Shown here piece after piece: positions 7,735 to 14,147 of a DNA stretch of 17,015 nt (its first letter is position 1; every line of letters starts with the position of its first letter). The translations under genes and the position numbers were made by a program. A model generated the notes under the pieces. That model was given only the letters and a program-made list of their open reading frames with translations. It made no database searches and was not told the origin of the DNA. This DNA comes from an uncultured Oscillibacter sp. (lineage in GTDB: Bacteria > Bacillota > Clostridia > Oscillospirales > Oscillospiraceae). The stretch covers positions 1 through 17,015 of the forward strand of contig CABUDN010000043.1 in NCBI GenBank assembly GCA_902490355.1, written 5' to 3'.

Positions 7735-9035
7735 GTTCCACTCCCCCTTTTGAGGGTCTGCAGCCCTACCACATGAAATTCCCGCAGCGACGCCTCCCGG
7801 TCCGCCGCAGGCGCCGCATAGGGCAGCAGCACTGTCCGCGCCGGATCCAGCCGGGTCACCAGGCTGCAGGACTGCGCCCGTTCCAGGGAGCTGCACAGGT
7901 AATAAAACCGCCCCACATTCTGCAGGGAGAGAATCTGCCCTTCCTGAAATTCCGCCGGCCGTGCGTAAGGCTTGGCTCCGTTCTCTTCCGGCTTGACCAA
8001 AGGCCGCAGCGTGTAGCCCGCCAGCGCCGTCAGGATTTCCTCCAGCGGGGTCCGCTCCGCCCCCAGGATCTCCCGGGGATCATCGGTCCGGCTTCTGGGC
8101 AGGGACATGCCGCAGCGGATCCCCGCGTCTTCCAGCCCCAAAATCAGGGAGGTGAGAATGCTCAGGGTGTCCTCCAGCTCCTCCCGCAGCACCACGGGAC
8201 CATTGAAGCTCTCGCCGTCCACAATAAAATGCGCGGACTTGGGCAAAATCGTCTCGTAGGTGTTGACTACGGTATTCTGCGTCCGGGCGGTCACACGCCA
8301 GTTGATCCGCCGGTAGGAATCCGTCAGGGCATAGTCCCGGGTACTCTTGATGATTGTGGGGTCCTCCTGGTAGCCCTTGGCCCCACCGCTGGCCTCCCAC
8401 ATATCCCGCAGGAACAAATCCGTCGCCACCGGCTGCACCCGGGGATACACCGCCACAAAGGCATCGGTGCCGCCGGTGAGCTGTTCTTTCTGGGTCAGGC
8501 CAAAGCCATCTCCGCCCCGCAGGCGCAGACGGCCCGGCCGGAAAATTCCCCGGTGCTGCGCATTCCAGCGGCTCTCCCAGACAATTTCCTCTCCGCCCAT
8601 CACAAACGTAAACTTCTTATAAAGGAAAGCCGCCTCCTCCCCGGAGGCGCCCTCCAATGCCGCTTGCCGTCCCTGCACATGGCAGATCTCTCCGGGATCC
8701 GCGGGAATCAGCGGCGCATCCTCTTCCAGAAGCTGCACCACTTCCATCCAGATCACCGGCAGCAGCTTGTTGTTCTGAATCCGCATCCGCAGCGTCACCT
8801 CCCCCGGAGGAAACAGCGCCGCCGGCGCGCTTTGGCAGGTTACCTGCACACTGCGCAGCGCACTCTCTCCCCACAGGCGGGATACTCCGCAGAAAAACAG
8901 CAAAAAGGCCAGAACCGCACACAAGGATGTGACATGGAACACCGCCGAGAGCACTGCCAGCACCGCATAAAGCATCAGCGCTCCATTGCTCACCAGCAGG
9001 CTGGACCGTGCTCCGATAAACAGCTTATCGTCCAC
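7731..9035 (-). CDS. DUF58-domain membrane protein (MoxR partner)
   Basis: This is a 434-residue protein. The chosen start is the GTG at 9035, because AGGAGA lies seven bases upstream and the gene then overlaps the moxR end by 11 bases; the longer reading frame would run deep into moxR. The N-terminus has a hydrophobic hairpin (about residues 13-50) that anchors it in the membrane. A beta-rich region follows (about 60-200), then the DUF58 signature RDYALTDSYRRINW-RVTAR at about 233-251. The rest resembles a von Willebrand factor A-like fold by family knowledge, but I do not see a clear MIDAS motif. DUF58 proteins accompany MoxR ATPases and may be their substrates or adaptors in envelope maturation. 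It is the second gene of a four-gene operon. Confidence 0.88.
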   Translation of the reverse strand: MDDKLFIGARSSLLVSNGALMLYAVLAVLSAVFHVTSLCAVLAFLLFFCGVSRLWGESALRSVQVTCQSAPAALFPPGEVTLRMRIQNNKLLPVIWMEVVQLLEEDAPLIPADPGEICHVQGRQAALEGASGEEAAFLYKKFTFVMGGEEIVWESRWNAQHRGIFRPGRLRLRGGDGFGLTQKEQLTGGTDAFVAVYPRVQPVATDLFLRDMWEASGGAKGYQEDPTIIKSTRDYALTDSYRRINWRVTARTQNTVVNTYETILPKSAHFIVDGESFNGPVVLREELEDTLSILTSLILGLEDAGIRCGMSLPRSRTDDPREILGAERTPLEEILTALAGYTLRPLVKPEENGAKPYARPAEFQEGQILSLQNVGRFYYLCSSLERAQSCSLVTRLDPARTVLLPYAAPAADREASLREFHVVGLQTLKRGSGT

Positions 9036-9987
9036 GGAACATCTCCTCAGTCCGGGGCGGTACCTCCACACTGGAGAGGACTTCCCGCACCACGCTCTCC
9101 GCGCTCTTGCCGGAAAACCGCGCCTGACCGGTGAGCAGCAGCCGGTGAGAGAGCACGGGAACCGCCAGGTACTGCACATCGTCCGGCGTCACATAGTCCC
9201 GTCCCTCCATGGCGGCCCAGACCTTGGCCGCCCGGTACAGTCCCCGGGACCCCCGGGGGCTGGCGCCCATAGAAAGATCCGCATGGCTCCGGGTAGCCCC
9301 TGCCAGGGCCACGATGTAGGCAGCCACCGCATCGGAGACATACACCTGGGCCGCCTGATCCTGCAGTTTCATCAGCTCTTCGGCACAGGTGACGGTCTCC
9401 ACCGTCTCAAAGGGAATGCGGTCGCCCAGATTCTGCAGCATCCGGGTCTCTTCCTCCGCCGCCGGGTAGCCCAGGGACAGACGGATCAAAAAACGATCCA
9501 TCTGCGCTGCCGGCAGACGGAACGTGCTCTCAGACTCTACCGGATTCTCCGTGGCCAGCACCAAAAACGGCTTGGGCAGAGGCAGTGTCTCGGCGTCAAT
9601 GGTGACCTGCCGCTCTTCCATGGCCTCCAGCAGGGCCGACTGCGTGCGGGGAATGGCCCGGTTGATCTCATCGGCCAGCAGCAGATTCGTCATCACCGGC
9701 CCCTCCACCACCTGGAAGTCTCCGGTCTTTTGATTGTAGATCTTCATGCCGCAGATATCGGACGGCAGCAGGTCGGGCACGAACTGCACCCGCTTGGATG
9801 TACAGCCCAGCGCAATGGAAAGCGTCTTGAGCAAGGTGGTCTTTCCCACACCCGGCAGGTCGTCCAGCAGTACATGGCCTCCCGCCAGCACGGCCATAAT
9901 AATCAGCCGGATCTTGTCCCGTTTGCCTACGATGATCTTCTCCGTCTCCTCCAGCACCCGGCCGGAGATGTGTGCAATATCGCCCAT
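9025..9987 (-). CDS. MoxR-family AAA+ ATPase
   Basis: This 320-residue ATPase has Walker A LPGVGKTT (44-51), Walker B LLLADEIN (102-109), sensor 1 ATEN (145-148), an arginine-finger candidate R165 in AAQMDRF, and a SPRGSRGL sensor-2 region. These mark the MoxR branch of AAA+ proteins, proposed to act as chaperones that insert cofactors or remodel DUF58- and VWA-type partners. The start is the ATG at 9987 (MGDIAHISG), with AAAGGA about nine bases upstream. The in-frame start at 10077 falls inside the promoter and is rejected. It is first in an operon with the DUF58 protein, a membrane protein and a nicotinamidase-like hydrolase. The target process cannot be told from sequence. Confidence 0.93.
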   Translation of the reverse strand: MGDIAHISGRVLEETEKIIVGKRDKIRLIIMAVLAGGHVLLDDLPGVGKTTLLKTLSIALGCTSKRVQFVPDLLPSDICGMKIYNQKTGDFQVVEGPVMTNLLLADEINRAIPRTQSALLEAMEERQVTIDAETLPLPKPFLVLATENPVESESTFRLPAAQMDRFLIRLSLGYPAAEEETRMLQNLGDRIPFETVETVTCAEELMKLQDQAAQVYVSDAVAAYIVALAGATRSHADLSMGASPRGSRGLYRAAKVWAAMEGRDYVTPDDVQYLAVPVLSHRLLLTGQARFSGKSAESVVREVLSSVEVPPRTEEMFRGR

Positions 9988-10048
9988 GCCGTATCGTCCT
10001 TTCCACGAATCTGTAATTTGCCGCCCGAAAGCGAGTGAATTTCTTCTC

Positions 10049-10077
10049 ATTTTATAGGCCGATCCCCCTCTTGTCAA
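10049..10077 (-). promoter_or_regulatory. Promoter of the MoxR operon
   Basis: On the minus strand, a perfect -35 TTGACA (10072-10077) and a -10 TAAAAT (10049-10054) are separated by 17 bases. Transcription would start near 10042, about 55 bases before the moxR start codon at 9987. Confidence 0.8.
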
Positions 10078-10189
10078 TTATCCTTCGTGTCGCTACCAGC
10101 TTCATAACTTTTTCTTATGATATCATGGAATAATCGGTGCGCAAACCCATCGGAAATCGGTTGACTTTCCAAATCGTGTCGTCTACCAT
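10071..10189 (+). promoter_or_regulatory. Duplicated promoter-like block upstream of the NSS transporter
   Basis: The downstream copy has TTGACT (10161-10166), 17 bases, and TACCAT (10184-10189), and is the best candidate promoter for the transporter (start near 10196). The upstream copy, 90 bases earlier, has TTGTCA (10071-10076), 17 bases, and TACCAG (10094-10099). Both share TCGTGTCG (10085-10092 and 10174-10181) just before the -10 position. The upstream -35 overlaps the divergent moxR -35. The matches are seen directly; promoter activity and a shared regulator are inferred. Confidence 0.5.
10102..10126. promoter_or_regulatory. Overlapping dyad elements, possible operator
   Basis: TCATAA (10102-10107) and TTATGA (10115-10120) form an inverted repeat with a 7-base spacer. 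The right half overlaps a perfect 10-base palindrome ATGATATCAT (10117-10126). The ATAA-N7-TTAT core resembles LysR-type operators such as the CcpC site described in Bacillus. It lies in the divergent region between moxR and the transporter, upstream of the transporter promoter and just upstream of the moxR -35. No regulator gene of that type is in the window. Confidence 0.35.
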
Positions 10190-10217
10190 AAGAAACAGCT
10201 CAGCACGAAACGAGCCG

Positions 10218-10241
10218 GAACGGCGCAAGCCGTTCTTTTTT
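10218..10241 (+). terminator. Terminator-like hairpin in the transporter leader (possible attenuator)
   Basis: A perfect 7-bp stem GAACGGC/GCCGTTC closes a GCAA tetraloop (10225-10228) and is followed by six T residues (10236-10241). This is a textbook intrinsic terminator lying about 40 bases upstream of the transporter start codon and just downstream of its predicted promoter. There is no gene upstream on this strand for it to terminate, so premature termination of the transporter transcript is the natural reading. I did not recognise a known riboswitch or T-box sequence before it. Confidence 0.7.
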
Positions 10242-10281
10242 CGTCCTGGAGCTTCGGAGAAATGAGAAGGAGTTCGGATTC

Positions 10282-11646
10282 ATGAAACGAGAAAACTTTC
10301 AATCCCGGCTGGGATTCCTGCTGGTGAGCGCCGGATGCGCCATCGGCATCGGAAACGTGTGGAAATTTCCCTATGTAACCGGCGCAAACGGCGGCGGCGT
10401 TTTCGTCCTCTTTTACGTACTGTTCCTCATCATCATGGGCGTGCCCGTTTTGACCATGGAGCTGGCGGTAGGCCGGGCCAGCCGGAAGAGCGCCGTGGAA
10501 GGCTACAAGGCCCTGGAGCCCAAGAACAGCAAGTGGCACATCCACGGCTGGTTCTGCGTCATCGGCTGCTGCCTTTTGATGATGTACTACACCACGGTGG
10601 CCGGCTGGATGCTGGACTACTTCTATAAATTTGTCGTAGGCGACTTTAACGGCATGTCCAACGAGGCCGTGGACGGCGTGTTCAGCGCCATGCTGGCCAC
10701 CCCCACGGAAATGACCATCTTCATGGTCATCATTGTCCTGGCCGGATTCCTGGTCTGCTCTTTCGGCCTGCAAAAGGGCCTGGAGCGCATCAGCAAGTGG
10801 ATGATGCTGGCCCTGCTGACCCTGATCGTCGTCCTGGCTGTCCACAGCCTGACTCTGGACGGCGCCATGGAGGGCGTGAAGTTCTATCTGCTCCCGGACT
10901 TCCAGCGGGCCGCAGAAGTCGGACTGGGCAACGTGATCACCGCCGCCATGAACCAGTCCTTCTTTACCCTGAGCCTAGGCATTGCCGCCATGGAGATCTT
11001 CGGCAGCTATATGTCCCGCAACCACTCCCTCACCGGTGAGGCGGTGCGGATCTGCTGCCTGGACACCTTCGTGGCCTTCATGTCCGGCCTGATCATCTTC
11101 CCCGCCTGCTTCTCCTTCGGCGTCAACGCCGACAGCGGCCCCTCCCTGATCTTTGTGACTCTGCCCCGGGTGTTCGTCAACATGGCCGGCGGCCGGATCT
11201 GGGGCGCCCTGTTCTTCCTGTTCATGACCTTTGCCAGCTTTACCACCGTTCTGGCCGTCTTTGAAAACATCATGGCCAGCTGCATCGACAGCTTCGGCTG
11301 GACCCGGAAAAAGGCCACGGTGGTGTGCTGCGTGTTCATCCTGCTGGCCAGCATTCCCTGCGTGCTGGGCTATAATGAGTGGTACTTCTCCGTGGTGCTG
11401 CCCAATGCCCCCAACGGCGGCCAGATTCTGGATATCGAGGACTTCCTGGTCAGCAACCTGCTGCTGCCTCTGGGCTCTTTGGTCTATCTGCTCTTCTGCG
11501 TCACCAAGTGGGGCTGGGGCTTCGACAAGTATCTGGAGGAAGCCAATACCGGCACCGGCCTCAAGATGTCCCGGGCCTTCAAACCCTACTTCCAGTTCGT
11601 CCTGCCCATCATCATTCTGGTCATTTTGATCCAGGGTCTGATCTAA
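10282..11646 (+). CDS. Sodium-dependent NSS/SNF-family amino-acid transporter
   Basis: This 454-residue integral membrane protein is a sodium-coupled symporter of the LeuT-fold neurotransmitter:sodium symporter family, probably importing an amino acid. The start is the ATG at 10282, with AAGGAG nine bases upstream. Helix 1 carries the family signature GCAIGIGNVWKFPY (about residues 18-31), where the unwound segment binds substrate and sodium, followed by the conserved ANGGG. Helix 8 has FTT in the position of the LeuT sodium-2 Thr-Ser pair. I count 11 membrane helices, the last ending at the C-terminus, as in bacterial members such as MhsT and Tyt1, rather than 12. The substrate cannot be read from sequence. 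It is a single-gene unit with a hairpin leader and its own terminator. Confidence 0.93.
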   Translation: MKRENFQSRLGFLLVSAGCAIGIGNVWKFPYVTGANGGGVFVLFYVLFLIIMGVPVLTMELAVGRASRKSAVEGYKALEPKNSKWHIHGWFCVIGCCLLMMYYTTVAGWMLDYFYKFVVGDFNGMSNEAVDGVFSAMLATPTEMTIFMVIIVLAGFLVCSFGLQKGLERISKWMMLALLTLIVVLAVHSLTLDGAMEGVKFYLLPDFQRAAEVGLGNVITAAMNQSFFTLSLGIAAMEIFGSYMSRNHSLTGEAVRICCLDTFVAFMSGLIIFPACFSFGVNADSGPSLIFVTLPRVFVNMAGGRIWGALFFLFMTFASFTTVLAVFENIMASCIDSFGWTRKKATVVCCVFILLASIPCVLGYNEWYFSVVLPNAPNGGQILDIEDFLVSNLLLPLGSLVYLLFCVTKWGWGFDKYLEEANTGTGLKMSRAFKPYFQFVLPIIILVILIQGLI

Positions 11647-11652
11647 CAACAA

Positions 11653-11691
11653 CGGGGGACAGCCGCTTGGCTGTCCCCCGCTTCTTATTTT
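11653..11691 (+). terminator. Intrinsic terminator of the transporter gene
   Basis: A perfect 12-bp GC-rich stem (11653-11664 with 11669-11680) closes a GCTT loop and is followed by the T-rich CTTCTTATTTT. It begins seven bases after the transporter stop codon. Confidence 0.9.
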
Positions 11692-11735
11692 GCTCCCAGA
11701 TTATTCTCTTCTGTCAAAATTCCAGGTAAACCTCT

Positions 11736-11743
11736 GCTATATT
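11736..11743 (+). promoter_or_regulatory. Upstream extended -10 promoter (P1) of hydratase-icd
   Basis: TATATT at 11738-11743 is preceded by TG one base upstream (TGCTATATT), an extended -10. No good -35 is visible at 16-18 bases, although TGTCAA lies about 20 bases upstream. It resembles the downstream promoter P2, 81 bases later, and its start site would fall just before the inverted repeat. Confidence 0.4.
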
Positions 11744-11760
11744 CCTGTCAAATCGGATAA

Positions 11761-11791
11761 TTTTGCAAGATCGACAAAAAAACTTGCAAAA
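11761..11791. promoter_or_regulatory. Inverted repeat TTTTGCAAG-N13-CTTGCAAAA, candidate operator
   Basis: Two perfect 9-base arms (11761-11769 and 11783-11791) face each other, with centres 22 bases apart, or two helical turns. Each contains the self-complementary core TTGCAA. The repeat lies downstream of P1 and ends four bases before the P2 -35, so a bound dimer or tetramer could block P1 and affect P2. The symmetry is seen directly; the regulator is unknown. Confidence 0.55.
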
Positions 11792-11795
11792 CATC

Positions 11796-11824
11796 TTTCC
11801 ATCCGAAGGAATCTGTGCTATATT
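11796..11824 (+). promoter_or_regulatory. Downstream promoter (P2) of hydratase-icd
   Basis: TTTCCA (11796-11801), 17 bases, then TATATT (11819-11824) with an upstream TG giving an extended -10. The start would be near 11831, leaving a leader of about 42 bases that contains the AGGAGG site. Confidence 0.65.
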
Positions 11825-11872
11825 GTGGAGCAAGAACCATCCGGCCACCGCCGGGATTGCAGGAGGTCCATT

Positions 11873-14110
11873 ATGATTACTCTCCACGACAGCGGCGTGT
11901 TCCTCGTCAACGGCGTCCCCTGTGCCGACGCCCCGCTCTCCCGCCAGGAGGGCCGCCAAAATACCATGGCCTGGAACATCCTTCAGGCCCACAGCGTCTC
12001 CGGGGATCCGGAACAGCTCCAGATCCGGTTTGACGCCCTGGTCTCCCACGACATCACCTACGTGGGCATCATTCAGCAGGCCCGGGCCTCGGGCATGAAA
12101 TCCTTCCCCGTTCCCTATGCCCTGACCAACTGCCACAACAGTCTGTGTGCCGTGGGCGGCACCATCAATGAAGACGATCACGTCTTCGGCCTCTCCGCCG
12201 CCAAGAAATACGGCGGCATCTATGTGCCCGCCAATCAGTCGGTCATTCACTCCTACGCCCGGGAACAGCTCTCCTCCTGCGGCGGCATGATCCTGGGTTC
12301 CGACTCCCACACCCGCTACGGTGCTCTGGGCACCATGGCTGTGGGCGAGGGCGGTCCGGAGCTGGCCAAGCAGCTGTTGAAAAACACCTGGGACGTGCCG
12401 TATCCCAAGGTGGTGCTGGTCTACCTCAAGGGCACGCCCCGCCGGGGCATCGGTCCCCACGACATTGCCATCGCTCTGGTGAAGGCCACCTTTGCCTCCG
12501 GCTTTGTCAACAACTGCGTGCTGGAATTCGTCGGCCCGGGCATTGCCTCTTTGCCCATCGACTTCCGCAACGGCATCGATGTCATGACCACCGAGACCAC
12601 CTGCCTTTCCTCCATCTGGGAGACGGATGAAGTGACGGAGGAATTCTACCGTACCCACTGCCGTTCCGAGGCCTTCCGTCCCCTGCATCCCGCCCCCTGC
12701 GCCTGGTACGACAAGTACATCGAGGTGGATCTGGACCAGGCCGAGTCCATGATCGCCCTGCCCTTCCACCCCTCCAACGCCTGGACCATCCACGAGTTCC
12801 TGGAAAATGCTCCGGAGATTCTGGCCCAGGTGGAAGCCGATGCTCAAGCCCGCTTCCCCAAGGCCCATGTGAAGCTCACGGACAAAATCCACGACGGCGG
12901 CGTCTGGGCCGATCAGGGCGTCATCGCCGGATGCGCCGGCGGATTGTTCGACAACATCACCGAGGCGGCAGACATCCTCCGGGGCGGCAGCTGCGGCAAC
13001 GGCTACTTCTCTCTGGACGTCTATCCCACCAGCGTACCGGTCAGCCTGGAGCTGACCCGCATCGGCGCCACCACCGACCTGCTGGAGTGCGGCGCCGTCA
13101 TCAAGCCCAGCTTCTGCGGCCCCTGTTTCGGCGCCGGAGACGTTCCGGCCAACAATGGTCTGAGCCTGCGCCACACCACCCGCAACTTCCCCAACCGGGA
13201 GGGCTCCAAGCCCGCCGAGGGACAGTTTGCCGGCGTGTGCCTGATGGACGCCCGGTCCATCGCCGCCACCGCCCGGGCCGGCGGCCGGATCACTGCCGCC
13301 ACCGATGTGGACTATACCCCCGTCTCCCACCCGTATCACTTTGACGCGGGCGTCTATGAGCGGCGGGTATACAACGGCTTCGGCCGTCCGGACCCGTCTG
13401 TGGAGCTGATTCTGGGACCCAATATCACCGACTGGCCCCAGATGCCTCCCATGAGCCGCCACCTGCTGGTGCAGCTGGCCGCCGTGCTGCATGACAGCGT
13501 CACCACCACCGATGAGCTGATCCCCTCCGGCGAGACCTCCTCCTACCGCTCCAATCCCCTGCGCCTGGCGGAGTTCACCCTCTCCCGCCGGGAACCGGCC
13601 TATGTGGGCCGGGCCAAAGACGCCGCCGCTCTGGAAGCCCAGCGCCGGGCCGGAGAGGTTCCGGAAGCCCTCAAGGCTGTACTGGACCGCGTCGGCGACG
13701 GGCAGACCCTGCTGGCCGAGACCCAGTTCGGCTCCTGCGTGTTTGCCAACCGTCCCGGCGACGGCTCCGCCCGGGAGCAGGCCGCCTCCTGCCAGAAGGT
13801 ATTGGGCGGCTTGGCCAACATCTGCTATGAGTTTGCCACCAAGCGCTACCGCTCCAACTGCATCAACTGGGGCATGATGCCCTTCACCCTGGACGAGGGC
13901 ACCCCCTTCCCCTACGAGCCGGGCGACTGCGTGTTCGTGCCGGATGTGCGGGAAGCCGTCCTGTCCGGCAAAGAGGACTTCCCCGCCCAGGTCATCCGCA
14001 AGGACGGCACCGTGGAACCCCTGATGCTTCATGTCCGGGGATTGACGGAGGACGAACGGCAGATCCTGCTGGACGGCTGCCTCATGAACTACTACGCAAA
14101 CCGCGCCTGA
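11873..14110 (+). CDS. Aconitase-family hydratase (YbhJ-like class), probable aconitate hydratase
   Basis: This is a 745-residue iron-sulfur hydratase. The start is the ATG at 11873, with AGGAGG six bases upstream; the reading frame extends further upstream but only through the promoter region. Aconitase hallmarks are the GSDSHT motif (142-147) followed by a glycine-rich segment, C354 in AGCAGG, C415 and C418 in CGPCFGAG (the three expected [4Fe-4S] ligands), and in the C-terminal swivel domain GDGSAREQAA (629-638) and YRSNCINWGMMPF (659-671). The motif spellings differ from AcnA/AcnB and recall the E. coli putative hydratase YbhJ (about 750 residues), whose substrate I do not know to be established. 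It sits 37 bases upstream of icd, which supports citrate-to-isocitrate activity. Another hydroxy-acid dehydratase role remains possible. Confidence 0.87.
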   Translation: MITLHDSGVFLVNGVPCADAPLSRQEGRQNTMAWNILQAHSVSGDPEQLQIRFDALVSHDITYVGIIQQARASGMKSFPVPYALTNCHNSLCAVGGTINEDDHVFGLSAAKKYGGIYVPANQSVIHSYAREQLSSCGGMILGSDSHTRYGALGTMAVGEGGPELAKQLLKNTWDVPYPKVVLVYLKGTPRRGIGPHDIAIALVKATFASGFVNNCVLEFVGPGIASLPIDFRNGIDVMTTETTCLSSIWETDEVTEEFYRTHCRSEAFRPLHPAPCAWYDKYIEVDLDQAESMIALPFHPSNAWTIHEFLENAPEILAQVEADAQARFPKAHVKLTDKIHDGGVWADQGVIAGCAGGLFDNITEAADILRGGSCGNGYFSLDVYPTSVPVSLELTRIGATTDLLECGAVIKPSFCGPCFGAGDVPANNGLSLRHTTRNFPNREGSKPAEGQFAGVCLMDARSIAATARAGGRITAATDVDYTPVSHPYHFDAGVYERRVYNGFGRPDPSVELILGPNITDWPQMPPMSRHLLVQLAAVLHDSVTTTDELIPSGETSSYRSNPLRLAEFTLSRREPAYVGRAKDAAALEAQRRAGEVPEALKAVLDRVGDGQTLLAETQFGSCVFANRPGDGSAREQAASCQKVLGGLANICYEFATKRYRSNCINWGMMPFTLDEGTPFPYEPGDCVFVPDVREAVLSGKEDFPAQVIRKDGTVEPLMLHVRGLTEDERQILLDGCLMNYYANRA

Positions 14111-14147
14111 GGGGCGGCGGAATCCCAACAGACCAGGAGGCTTTGCA

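Noticed and set aside
9988..10077. Longer MoxR start at 10077
   Set aside because: That start would lie within the -35 element of a strong promoter, upstream of the predicted transcript start.
10082..10217. Known riboswitch (glycine, lysine, purine, cyclic di-GMP, guanidine) or T-box before the transporter
   Set aside because: I compared the leader with the core motifs I remember for these classes. Fragments such as GCGCAAACC recall the cyclic di-GMP aptamer, but the remaining conserved blocks are missing.
11714..14128. An 804-codon open frame on the minus strand opposite the hydratase gene
   Set aside because: It mirrors a confident gene with aconitase motifs on the other strand, its translation is glycine/histidine/valine-rich with no recognisable domain, and such frames are expected opposite GC-rich codon usage.
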